DNA of 64,000 nucleotides from Eriocheir sinensis (taxonomy: Eukaryota; Arthropoda; Malacostraca; Decapoda; Varunidae): positions 23,281,040-23,345,039 of the forward strand of contig NC_066517.1 in the NCBI RefSeq assembly GCF_024679095.1, in the 5' to 3' direction. Each line of letters starts with the position of its first letter. The stretch's first letter is position 1. The notes beneath the pieces are model-generated. The model was not told where the DNA came from. It did not search any database and saw nothing but the letters and a program-made list of their open reading frames with translations. The position numbers and the translations under genes are program-made. Positions 34,285 to 41,768 of this stretch are shown here, piece by piece.

Positions 34285-37200
34285 GCACCACCACATCCCA
34301 CCCTCACCTGGACAGCCATAGGTGGGGGTGGTGCGAGGAGGTGTGGCGCTGTAGGCCGGGGTAACCGTGGTGCCGTTGTCTCGTCCACTCGCCACTCCCT
34401 GTTGATTGTTTTGGTTCAGCAGCAGCAACAGGGTGGGAGCTGAGTGAGGCCAAGACTATTTATATCTCTGGGTTTGGCACTGTATCCCCGTCGCCCGTTT
34501 TCTGTTGCCTTGCTCTCACGCTACTTCTTAAACGCTAACTCTTGTGTCTTTTTGGGGGTTTGTATCTGGTGTTCTTTAGGTTAATTGAGTGTTTTTTTAA
34601 TGTTAAGTCTCTTGTGTCTTTTGTGAGGTCTGTATCGGCTGTTCTTTAGGGTAATTGGATTTTTTTTTAATGTTAACTCTCTTGCGTCTTTTTTGGGGTT
34701 TGTATTTTCTGTTTTTTTAGGTTAATTGAATGTTTTTTTGAATGATGTGCATAGATTTTTTTTCTTTCATAGAGATTGTGTTGAAAGTTTTGGTATGACA
34801 CTTTTTTTTTTTTTTTTTTAAGGTAAGGAAACAATTCAAGGGCAAAAAAAAAGAAAAAGAAAACAGTAATGAAAATAAAGCCCGTAAATCACTCCTCCAT
34901 GTTTTTATTGATTTTTACTTCAGTCTGCCCATCACTCTTGTTCTCTATGGGGTCTAAATTGGCTGTTCTTTAGTTGAATTTGAGGTTTTTGTTGATGTAT
35001 GTAGATTTTGTTTTCTTGGTAATAGTGTTGAAGGTTTTGGTATCTTCTAAGCTTTTTTTAGTGAATTTTTTTCATTGATTTTTACTTCAGTTTGTCAGCC
35101 ACTTAACTCTTATTATATACTCTCAGATTTTTTTTCCCTTGGCAATAGTGTTGAAAATTTTGGTATAGTTTTTTTTTTTTTTTTTTTTAACGATTTTATT
35201 GATATTTACTTTAGTTTGTCCAACACTCAAGTCTTCTTATACTCCCTCCTCTTTCCTTCTTCTTTCTCCTTTTCTCATTCCTCACCTTCTCCCTACCTTC
35301 CCCTAATTTCTCTCCTTCCCTTGTCTTGCCTTGGAAATTAACCCGGTAGCTGCGGGGATCATGTTTCTCAAAGGCCGCTCTAAGCAAGAATAACGAGAAA
35401 AGATCATCACTCACACAAACCATTTCATAATATATATCAGTTCATTTGTGATCAGTTTATGTATCATCTATTTTTGGGGGTTTATATCATGGCAACAATT
35501 TGGCCCGTCGCTGGTACCAGGTTAGAGAAGTTACCCCTCACTCACTCCACAATAAGGTTCCTCACACTCTATTTACCCTCCACAATTTCTCCTTCCCTTG
35601 TCTTGCCATAGAAATCAACCCGTCTGCTGCATGATTGGTATGCTGGATACAGTAAAGCCACAAATTTGGCCCATCGCTGGTACCAGGTTAGAGAAGTTAC
35701 CCCTCACTCACTCCACAATAAGGTTCCTCACACTCTATTTACCCTCCACAATTTCTCCTTCCCTTGTCTTGCCATAGAAATCAACCCGTCTGCTGCGATT
35801 GGCATGGATTTGGCTTTCACTGGTCGCCTGGCAACATGTACTCCCAGGTCTTTCTCTGCCTCTGTGGTGGATAGTGGAGTGTTTCCCGTGTGGTATTAGT
35901 ATGCTGAATATCCTCTCCGAAGGTGCAGGAGTTTACATTTTTCTTCATTGAATTGTTGCAGCCATTTTTTGCTTCATTCCTGTAGCTTGGTGATGTCTTC
36001 TTGCAGGAAATCCGCAGTCAAGGGGTTAAAGAACATCCCTCACTCTCTCCACAATAAGGCTCCTCACACTTTACTTCCTACCACACAGGACTCCCTAAGG
36101 ATCTGTCTGCTGCCCACCATCCTCTCCTACGATGCCCCATGGCCTGTCAGGAAGGTTCCGCTGCGCTGCACTCCGCACTTCATCGTCCACCACCTGGAGA
36201 CCAAAACCTACTGTGTTGTCACCTCCATCTCTGACCCGACCCTCAAGATATGGAAGTTTAACGGCGATGATAAGGTGAGTGTCCATACATACCTTATCTT
36301 TGTATGTATTTTGGGGCATGGGAGAGGCTTACGTCCCTTCTCTCAGCTTCCCTTCCACCACTATCTCTCCTCTTTCCTTCCTATTATTTCTCCTGTCTTT
36401 CCTCACCCTCTGCCCTCGTCCACAATTTCTCTCCTTTCCTGGTCTTGCCTTGGAAAGTCCTCTACTCTATATTTGGTGATCTTTAGTTGAATTTGATGTT
36501 TTTGTTACGATTTCCAAAGGCCAAAACGGAGATCAGTCGGGTTCTAATGAGTGTTCTTCTGTGTTGTCCCTTGCAGGAGGAGATACTGGAGGAGCGGGAC
36601 GAGAGGTTCATCCAGGTTCAGGCGCCCTTGTTCTCCATCCAGCTCTTCTCCCCGGTCAACTGGCAGGTATGCAGGAGTAGGCTCATGTAGCGGATGTAGC
36701 ACTCTGGTTACACCCCCCTCTGAAAATATAAGGTCTCATTTGAAGATAGGTTTGGTGGGGTAGAAATGAGTGGGGTGTGTGTGTGTTTGAAGTTTGGTGG
36801 GGTAGAAATGAGTGGGGTGTGTGTGTGTTTGAGGTTTGGTGGGGTAGAAATGAGTGGGTTGTGTGTGTTTGAGGTTTGGTGGGGTAGAGATGAGTGGGGT
36901 GTGTGTGTGTTTGAAGTTTGGTGGGGTAGAAATGAGTGGGGTGTGTGTGTGTTTAAGGTTTGGTAGGGTAGAAATGAGTGGGGTGTGTGTGTGTTTAAGG
37001 TTTGGTGGGGTAGAGATGAGTGGGGTGTGTGTGTGTGTTTGAGGCTTAATGGGCTTGAGAAACTTAGGAAATTATTGAAAAATGGATGATAGTGACCAGT
37101 TAATATCCCCAAATGTATGATCATGCCACAGTCTTCTTGGGGGTTGCATCTTTGATCTTTGAAGAGTATAGTCTCATATACATAATTACAAGCCAAGACC

Positions 37201-40200
37201 TATTTCTGCCCATTACATTATGAATAGTTTAGTTTACGATGATGGCTGAGGTTGCTAATGGTGGCTTGTGGTGGCGCAGATGATTCCAAACACAGAGTAC
37301 GTCCTGGACCCCTGGGAACACGTCACCTGCTTCAAGAACGTCATCCTGGCCTACGAGGGTGATCGCTCTGGCCTCAGGGGATACCTCGCCCTCGGCACCA
37401 CCTACTGGTTAGTGCCTCTTGGTGTGGTTGAGGGATAGATTGTTTATTAGTCACTTTATTTCTTTTAGATTTTGTATATTAGGTGCTCTAAGTGGAGGTA
37501 TCAAAACATTTATATTTTTAGAATTAGGAGATTTTAAAGTATGGAATTGAAAAAGAATATTCAAGTTTTAGATTTTGTATATTAGGTGCTCTAAGTGGAG
37601 GTATCAAAACATTTATATTTTTAGAATTAGAAGATTGTAAAGTATGGAATTAAAAAAGAATATTCAAGTTTATAAAAAGTTATTCTTTAGTCAAACCAGA
37701 TTCGTGAGATCATTTTTGCATTGGCTCCGGTGGTCCTTTCCTCCCCACTGCTCTGCCACATAGTCCCAACACCTATCTCTTCCTATCATTTATTAGCTAC
37801 TCTACCTAATATATGAGAGGAAAAGGTGTTGGGTCTGTGTGTTTTCACTTAGTTGAACCTTTGGCTCAGTTAGAGGTTCATAGTGTCACCACCGCCTCCT
37901 GTGTCCTGTGCAGCTTTGGCGAGGACATCACGTGTCGCGGCCGCATCCTGATCTTTGATGTGATAGACGTGGTGCCAGAGCCGGGCCAGCCACTCACCAA
38001 GAACAGGCTCAAGATGCTGTACGAGGGGGAGCAGAAGGGCCCCGTCACTGCCCTGGCTCACTGCTGCGGGCTCCTCGTCTCCGCGATCGGGCAGAAAGTG
38101 TACATCTGGCAACTCAAGAACACAGACCTGGTGGGCATGGCATTCATCGACACCCAGGTCTATACCCACCAGCTGACCTGTATCAAAAGTCTCATTCTGG
38201 GCGCTGACATCTGCAAGTCCGTCTTTCTGCTGCGCTTCCAGGAGGAGAACCGAACGCTCTCCCTGGTAGCCCGTGACCACAAGCCGCTGCAGGTGTATGG
38301 CGTGCAGTACCTGGTGGATAATACCTCGCTGGCGTTCATCTGCGGCGACGCGGATAAGAACCTGGTGGTGTTTACGTACAACCCGGAGTCCCACGAGAGT
38401 GCTGGCGGCACGAGACTCATCAGGAAGGGAGACTTTCACCTCGGGTACCAGGTCAACTCGTTCTTCAGGTAAGCCCCCCCCCTCCCCCCCTCCCCTTTTT
38501 ATTTTGTTTGTTTATTTATTTTTTGACAGCAAGGGAGGCAACTCAAGGGTTCAAACCAAAACAATAACAAAAAAAAGCCCCCTTGCATTTTTTTTTCATC
38601 TTACCCCTTCCATTTCTCTTAATTTGCCCCTTCATTTTACCCCTTCCATTTCTCCATTTTACCACTTCATAATTCCCCTTCCGTTTCTCTAATTTACCCC
38701 TTCATGATTCCCCTTCCGGTTCTCTAATTTACCCCTTCATGATTCCCCTTCCATTTCTCTATTTCTCCCCTTTTATTTCTCCATTTCTCCCCTTCCATTT
38801 CTCTATTTCACCCCTTCCATTTCTCCATTTCTCCCCTTCCATTCACCATCCCCCCTACCCCTCCGCCCCCCATAGGATACGTTGCCGCCTGGGGGATGTG
38901 TCCGGGGAGCGTCGCAGTGGGCAGAACATCGAGCGGCGGCACATCACCATGATGGCCACGCTGGACGGCTCGCTGGGCTACTGTCTTCCTGTCAGTGAGA
39001 GGACCTACCGGCGCTTCTCCATGATCTACAACCTCCTCGTCCAGCACCTCCCTCATATAGCAGGTGGGTGTGCTTTGTAGTTTAGGGGTAGTGATAATAA
39101 TAATGTTTAAACCTAACCTAACCTAACCTGACCAAACCTTACCTAACCAAACCTAACCTAACCTAACCTAACCAAACCTTACCTAACCAATTCTGACCTA
39201 ACCTAACCTAACCTAAGCTCACCAAACCTTACCTAACCAAACCTAACCTAACCTGACCAAACCTTACCTAACCAAACTTTACCTAACCAATTCTAACCTA
39301 ACCTAACCTAACCTAAGCTCACCAAACCTTACCTAACCAAACCTAACCTAACCTAACCTAACCAAACCAAACCAAACCTTACCTAACTTAACCTAACCAA
39401 ACCTTACCTAACCAAACCTAACCTAACCTAACCAAACCTAACCTGACCAAACCTTACCTAACCTGACCTAACCTAACCTAACCTAACCTACAACCTCCTC
39501 GTCCAGCACCTCCCTCATATAGCAGGTGGGTGGGCAGGGCAGTCTAGGGGTAGTGATATAATAGCAATGTTCTAACCTGACCTAACCTAACCTAACTTAA
39601 CCTAACCTAACCTACAACCTCCTCATCCAGCACCTCCCTCATATAGCAGGGGGGTGTGCTGGGTAGTTTAGAGGTAGTAATGATAATAGCAATGTTCTTT
39701 TTCTTTGTTTATAGTCTTTCTTCACCATCTGTAGTAATAATAATAGTAATGTTCTTCTTTGTTTATGGTTCGTCTTCACCGTCTCTCATCTTCTGCTGTG
39801 TATTTTTCATTTCTCCTCCGGTTCCGTCATTGTTACCCTCACCAAGCAATCCCATAACTCTTCCTCTCCTCCTTCCCCTTCTCCTACCCTTGCCACATCT
39901 TCAGTGGTTTGGAGGAGGAGGTGGAAGAGGAGTTTTCTTTTCTTCCCGCACTTTATTTCCCTTCCTTTCCTCCTCCTCCTCCTCCTCCTCCTCCTCTTCC
40001 TCCTTCTCCTACCACCAACATCTTAGGAGTTTAGAGGATGACGCTGAAGGGGTTTTTCTGCTCATAACACATTTTCTACCCCTTCCTCCTCCCCCTCCCC
40101 GTTCCCAGGCCTAAACCCCAAGGCCTGCCACACCTCACAGTCACGCCAGAAGCTCAACATCAACCCGGCGCGCTCCATACTGGACGGTGAGCTCATCTGG

Positions 40201-40317
40201 TCATTCCTGCACCTGCCTCTGCCGGAGAAAGCAGAGATCGCCAAGAAGATCGGCGCCAAAGTGGACGATATCATTGAGGAGTTGATGGACCTTGACAGAA
40301 TGACGGCGCACTTCTAG
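17509..40317 (+). CDS. CPSF1: Cleavage and polyadenylation specificity factor subunit 1 (CPSF160)
   Basis: Twenty-one coding exons give 1419 aa (human 1443): 17509-17692, 17974-18185, 18751-19049, 19381-19631, 19831-20012, 20390-20552, 21219-21325, 22272-22445, 22656-22898, 23834-24040, 24829-25186, 25640-25728, 26706-26833, 26968-27121, 29909-30061, 36089-36274, 36577-36666, 37280-37407, 37914-38468, 38876-39063, 40109-40317. All phases close and the stop is TAG. Family matches run end to end: [17 protein letters not shown] at the N-terminus, [49 protein letters not shown], a PPVKRSRLD nuclear-signal-like patch, [69 protein letters not shown] and a final LDRMTAHF. It contains the MMS1_N region (about 90-600) and the CPSF_A region (about 1030-1390), forming three beta-propellers. 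CPSF160 is the nuclear scaffold that holds WDR33 and CPSF30 on the AAUAAA signal. Oddities: exon 15 uses a GC donor, intron 15 contains another gene, and many introns carry repeats close to splice sites. Confidence 0.96.
18486..18735 (-). mobile_element. TTAA-flanked element carrying an RT fragment, copy 1
   Basis: TTAA borders both ends (18486-18489 and 18732-18735). The minus strand encodes a LINE reverse-transcriptase piece with [35 protein letters not shown] and VTRLPVKGK. The right end lies 15 bp before the CPSF1 exon 3 acceptor. Confidence 0.8.
19646..19775 (-). mobile_element. TTAA-flanked element carrying an RT fragment, truncated copy 2
   Basis: It starts with TTAACCCGTCCGCTGTGATT, 15 bp after the exon 4 donor, and encodes [20 protein letters not shown] on the minus strand before breaking off at about 19775. 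Confidence 0.75.
20108..20354 (-). mobile_element. RT-fragment element, copy 3 (ATAA flanks)
   Basis: Flanked by ATAA at 20108-20111 and 20351-20354, a variant of the TTAA target. The minus strand reads [20 protein letters not shown] and the same downstream block, with frame breaks. It ends 35 bp before the exon 6 acceptor. Confidence 0.78.
21326..22271. other. CPSF1 intron 7 with dispersed repeat D
   Basis: No gene is seen. The stretch 21935-22080 (GTCAGGCCTCGTAACAGCTT, then ACTGTTTGGGCGAGGA, ending ATCACTTATAC) matches 53755-53880, so it is one copy of an interspersed repeat. The remainder is T-rich intron. Confidence 0.65.
23368..23833. repeat. About 66-bp minisatellite ending at the CPSF1 exon 10 acceptor
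   Basis: Six to seven units contain TTTGTGTGTGAAAATGAAGAT and TGTAAAATCTTCCATC. The last degenerate unit runs into the acceptor TTGCCTCCGTTCCAG. The minus strand is open for 147 codons only because the unit length and composition lack stops. Confidence 0.92.
24175..24502. mobile_element. TTAA-flanked MITE with internal 35-bp repeat, copy 3
   Basis: Begins TTAACCCGATAGCAGC and ends GCTTCCGGGATAA. It holds five 35-bp units with ACACGGTAAAGCCACAAATT. It lies in CPSF1 intron 10, inverted relative to copies 1 and 2. Confidence 0.82.
24510..24790 (+). mobile_element. LINE 3'-end fragment (AYDL family)
   Basis: The plus strand encodes [17 protein letters not shown], the usual C-terminal block of a LINE ORF2 (LWNxLPxxVFPPxYDLxxFK), then a T-rich 3' end with CTCTTGAACTGCTTCC. 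It is related to 59830-60110 and lies in CPSF1 intron 10 just before exon 11. Confidence 0.72.
25210..25610. repeat. Three-copy duplication in CPSF1 intron 11
   Basis: CACTGTTTTCTCTTATTCCATGCCTTAAGGGG-type blocks occur at about 25255, 25400 and 25505, each preceded by TAGCCATCACCTGAG or a similar step. Confidence 0.85.
25857..26032 (+). mobile_element. SINE-like repeat, copy 1
   Basis: CCACCCAGCAGTGAATGGGT, then ATTAATCGGGGGTTGT, a pyrimidine run and GTTGCGCCGACTAAACAAAA. A near-identical copy lies at 32977-33128. Sharp shared ends and small size suggest a SINE; its class is not established. Confidence 0.7.
26033..26705. repeat. Tandem array in CPSF1 intron 12 copying the exon 12 donor
   Basis: Degenerate units share TTCTTCCATACGTTCTTGTC and a block close to CCATGAGGTACACACTCTT. 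The real exon 12 end is CATGAG followed by GTACACGCTC. Copies occur at 26241, 26401 and 26531 (the last mutated to CATAAG). The array reaches the exon 13 acceptor. Confidence 0.85.
27190..28130. repeat. Tandem array of dispersed repeat C (about 105-bp units)
   Basis: Seven to eight units have CATATTCTTATACATCTCG, CTTGACAAGGCTTTCATAGG and TAGACTCTGGTGGTACAAC. The last unit continues into the longer tail seen in single copies (CTTCTGTACAGTGAACC). It lies in CPSF1 intron 14. Confidence 0.93.
28131..28450. other. AT-rich intron DNA
   Basis: Short GATAGA-type repeats and no coding signal. A minus-strand AATAAA (28429-28434) could end a long 3' UTR of the nested minus-strand gene, but nothing else supports this. 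Confidence 0.4.
28451..28690. repeat. About 62-bp minisatellite, four units
   Basis: Units carry ACACCCTCTCGGCAGTAC and CTTCCCTTATGTACACAACG. It lies in CPSF1 intron 14. Confidence 0.9.
28793..29065 (-). repeat. Dispersed repeat B, uninterrupted copy
   Basis: The reverse complement matches 12925-13410 minus the MITE at 13050-13309. This copy provides the empty site for that MITE. Confidence 0.85.
29095..29240 (-). mobile_element. LINE 3'-end fragment (TAGCGGGC tail family)
   Basis: AAGGGAGACAGCTCAAGGGG and GAAAGAGAGGTCA are shared, in inverse, with the family tail. The usual GCCCGCTA block is lost. A (GT)n run follows. Confidence 0.55.
29690..29870 (-). repeat. Dispersed repeat C, inverted copy before exon 15
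   Basis: On the minus strand it reads the family C order, including CCTATGAAAGC as the inverse of GCTTTCATAGG, and ends about 40 bp from the exon 15 acceptor. Confidence 0.8.
30062..30063 (+). other. CPSF1: GC splice donor of CPSF1 exon 15
   Basis: The exon ends CGCAAG and the intron begins GCAAGT. Only this cut keeps the phase and gives FNRK joined to DSLRICLLP, which aligns with the family (FNRQGELRISVLP). The next GT, five bases on, would shift the frame. The rest of the donor matches consensus, as usual for GC-AG introns. Confidence 0.85.
30338..31145. repeat. Cluster of small tandem duplications in CPSF1 intron 15
   Basis: Three sets are seen: two units with ACTCTGAGCATGAACCCAAG (about 30358 and 30462); two units with TTCTGGTTACTGTTTGAGGG (about 30590 and 30688); and repeats with AGAATGAATAACTTTACACC or AGCAGCAGACACACACTTTA (30830-31140). 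All are just downstream of the nested gene's stop. Confidence 0.8.
31243..34319 (-). CDS. Unrecognised 281-aa protein nested in CPSF1 intron 15
   Basis: Four coding exons on the minus strand are in consistent phase: 34308-34319 (start codon and three more codons), 33506-33644, 32672-32766 and 31243-31842. The product begins [20 protein letters not shown], has [16 protein letters not shown] and [14 protein letters not shown] near the N-terminus, then a Ser/Asp/Glu stretch ([10 protein letters not shown]). A basic block [20 protein letters not shown] follows at about residue 85, then a long hydrophilic acidic/basic middle, and the end is [20 protein letters not shown]...QVLYN. Basic clusters suggest a nuclear protein. 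I do not recognise the family; an ORF starting at 31809 alone would miss the first three exons. The first exon ending CCAG/GTGAGG was assigned by phase: the long frame opening MLLLNQNN upstream does not join in phase. A TATA box lies 137 bp upstream of the start. The gene is antisense to its host. Confidence 0.68.
32045..32400. repeat. About 105-bp tandem repeat, three units
   Basis: Units carry ATATACAGAAGTTATCATCA and TATATCAGGGAAGTTAAGGG. It lies in the last intron of the nested gene, which is also CPSF1 intron 15. Confidence 0.93.
32977..33128 (+). mobile_element. SINE-like repeat, copy 2
   Basis: Near-identical to 25857-26032 through CCACCCAGCAGTGAATGGGT and GTTGCGCCGACTAAACAAAA. A short internal stretch present in copy 1 is missing. 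Confidence 0.7.
33205..33410 (-). mobile_element. LINE 3'-end fragment (TAGCGGGC tail family)
   Basis: The minus strand reads CGAGTAGCGGGCTTTTTTTA, GCCCTTGAGCTGTCTCCTTT and CTTTCGGCCACCTCTTTTG in family order. It lies in an intron of the nested gene. Confidence 0.8.
33880..34295. repeat. About 115-bp tandem repeat with CCA-rich tracts
   Basis: Four units have AGGGAGAAGTTT, GGCATTTTCACA and (ACC)n stretches, most with TTGGGTCAATCGGTCA. It lies in intron 1 of the nested gene. Confidence 0.88.
34456..34464 (-). promoter_or_regulatory. TATA box of the nested gene
   Basis: The minus strand reads TATAAATAG within a GC-containing context. Transcription would start near 34430-34440, where CACTCAGC resembles an initiator. 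This places a short 5' UTR before the start codon at 34319 and supports independent transcription of the nested gene. Confidence 0.6.
34500..34800. repeat. About 90-bp tandem repeat, three to four units
   Basis: Units include AACTCTCTTGTGTCTTTT, GGGTTTGTATCTG and TTCTTTAGGTTAATTG. T-rich CPSF1 intron 15 DNA; related stray units continue to about 35170. Confidence 0.85.
34815..34900 (-). mobile_element. LINE 3'-end fragment (TAGCGGGC tail family)
   Basis: CAATTCAAGGGCAAAAAAAA and AATAAAGCCCGTAAATCACT are inverse, diverged versions of the family tail. Confidence 0.6.
35338..35525. mobile_element. TTAA-flanked MITE, shortest copy 4
   Basis: Begins TTAACCCGGTAGCTGCGGGG and ends CGCTGGTACCAGGTTAG. 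Only one 35-bp unit is present. A short additional piece of the same end lies at 35648-35690 within a duplicated segment. Confidence 0.8.
35519..36088. repeat. Duplicated segment before the CPSF1 exon 16 acceptor
   Basis: A segment with AGAAGTTACCCCTCACTCAC and CCACAATAAGGTTCCTCACA occurs at 35525 and 35692, and a diverged form (CCACAATAAGGCTCCTCACA) runs into the acceptor at 36088. An RT-fragment element (35781-36029) separates the second copy from the last. Confidence 0.82.
35781..36029 (-). mobile_element. TTAA-flanked element carrying an RT fragment, copy 4
   Basis: Flanks are TCAA (35781-35784) and TTAA (36026-36029). The ends are CCCGTCTGCTGCGATTGG and, inverted, CCCCTTGACTGCGGATTTCC. 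The same RT piece is encoded on the minus strand. It lies 59 bp before the exon 16 acceptor. Confidence 0.8.
36505..36576 (-). repeat. Partial dispersed repeat C forming the intron 16 acceptor region
   Basis: AGATCAGTCGGGTTCTAATG is the inverse of the family C tail. It supplies a good branch-point-like CTAAT about 35 bases before the exon 17 acceptor. Confidence 0.65.
36738..37060. repeat. About 44-bp GT-rich minisatellite, seven units
   Basis: Units read GGTTTGGTGGGGTAGAAATG plus AGTGGGGTGTGTGTGTGTTT. It lies in CPSF1 intron 17. Both strands are open because of composition. Confidence 0.95.
37460..37680. repeat. About 103-bp tandem duplication, two units
   Basis: TTTTGTATATTAGGTGCTCT and ATCAAAACATTTATATTTTT repeat at about 37470 and 37573. 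It lies in CPSF1 intron 18. Confidence 0.93.
38505..38590 (-). mobile_element. LINE 3'-end fragment (TAGCGGGC tail family)
   Basis: GACAGCAAGGGAGGCAACTC and AACAAAAAAAAGCCC are inverse parts of the family tail. A CCCCTTCCATTTCTC pyrimidine minisatellite follows at 38600-38840 and runs towards the exon 20 acceptor. Confidence 0.65.
39063..39690. repeat. (AACCT)n array with two copies of the exon 20 end
   Basis: CCTAACCTAACC-type pentamers (arthropod telomere type, TTAGG) fill 39107-39490 and 39572-39613. Copies of the exon 20 3' end and donor (CTACAACCTCCTCGTCCAGC...ATATAGCAGGTGGGTG) lie at about 39489-39533 and 39613-39659. The second has lost the donor GT (CAGGGGGG). Confidence 0.93.
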
Positions 40318-41209
40318 ATCCGTCGCCCACACATATAGAAGGCCACAGGGAGGTTGACTGGTTGTTGGGGTTCTTATTGATGGGTCTTGTTCTGCGTCGT
40401 TCGTTCATGACATTCCCTTTCCTACTGAACGCTGAGCTACTCGAGTGATCCCATGTGGAGTGTAGTGTGGACTCGTGAATAATGGTGGGGGTGAATGGAC
40501 TGTGGAATGCATGGGAGAAACTTAACCCATCACTTGTAGGGGAGACACACAGAGTAAAAAGTGTAATGGGGTGAATGAGAGACTTGAACCTTACTTCCAT
40601 CACTTGTAAGGGAAAGATGAAGATTAAGAAGTGTGATGAGATGAATGTAAGAAAACTGAACCTTATAATTATTGTTGTAGGGGAAGCACAAGGATGAAAC
40701 AGTGTGATGGATTGAATGGGAGATAACTAAACCACATTGCCATCATTTGTAAGGGAAAGACAAGGATGAGAAAGTGTGATTAGATTAATATAAGAAAACT
40801 GAACCTTATGATTACTGTTTTAGGGGAACCACAAGGATGAAAAGTGTGATGGGATGAATAGGAGATAACTGAACCCTTACTGTCATCACTTGCAAGGGAA
40901 AGATGAAGATTAAGAAGTGTTTTGGGATGAATGCAAGAAAACTGAACCTTATCTTTACTGTTTAAGGGGTAACATAAGGTCAAAAAAGTGTGATGGGATG
41001 AATAGGAGATAACTGAACCCTTACTGTCATGACTTGCAAGGGAAAGCTGAAGATTAAGAAGTGTTTGGGGATAAATGGGAGAAACTTGAACCTTGCCGTC
41101 ACTCGCAAGGGAAAGACAGAGACTAAAGAGTGATGGGATGAACGGAAAACACTTGAACCCTTTTCCCATCACTGTTATAAAAGACTAAAGAGAGATGCTC
41201 ATCCTTCCC

Positions 41210-41431
41210 TTAACCCGGTAGCTGTGGGGGTCATGTTTCTTAAAGGCCCCTCTAAGCGAAAAAATGAGAAAAAATCATCAGTCACGCAAACCATTTCATA
41301 ATATATATAAACGCATTTGTGATCAGTTTATGCATCATCTATTATGGGGGGTTTATATCATAGCAAAAATTTGGCCCGTCGCTGGTATACGGTAAAGCCA
41401 CAAATTTGGCCCGGCACTGCTACCGGGTTAA
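41210..41431. mobile_element. TTAA-flanked MITE with internal 35-bp repeat, copy 5
   Basis: Intact TTAA at both ends, with TTAACCCGGTAGCTGTGGGG and GCACTGCTACCGGGTTAA as inverted repeats. Two 35-bp units are present. It shares its right TTAA with the next element. Confidence 0.85.
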
Positions 41432-41768
41432 ATGTGGATTTCCTACAAGAAGACATCACCAAGCTACAGGAATGGAGCAAAAAGTGGCTGTTACAATTCA
41501 GTGAAGAAAAATGTAAAGTCCTGTACCTTGGGAGGGGATATCCAACACACCAATACCACATGGGAAGCACTCCACTATCCACCACAGAGGCAGAGAAAGA
41601 CTTGGGAGTGTATGTTACCAGGCTACCAGTGAAGGGATATCCAGCACACCAATACCACATGGGAAACACTCCATTATCCACCACAGAGGCAGAGAAGGAC
41701 CTGGGACTATATGTTACCAGGCTACCAGGGAAGGCCAAATCCGTGGCAATCGCAGCAGGCGAGTTTAA
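41428..41768 (+). mobile_element. RT-fragment element, copy 5, with internal duplication
   Basis: The plus strand encodes [20 protein letters not shown], then the block [20 protein letters not shown], then the same block again. This makes it longer than the others. It opens at the TTAA that ends the MITE copy 5, and ends near TTAA at 41765. Confidence 0.78.

Noticed and set aside
34180..34428. Open frame starting MLLLNQNN as the N-terminus of the nested gene
   Set aside because: Joined to the next exon in this frame it gives a stop within a few codons. The ATG at 34319 in the other frame joins in phase.
39107..39613. Chromosome end (telomere)
   Set aside because: The TTAGG-type array is degenerate, short and lies within a CPSF1 intron, with coding exons on both sides.
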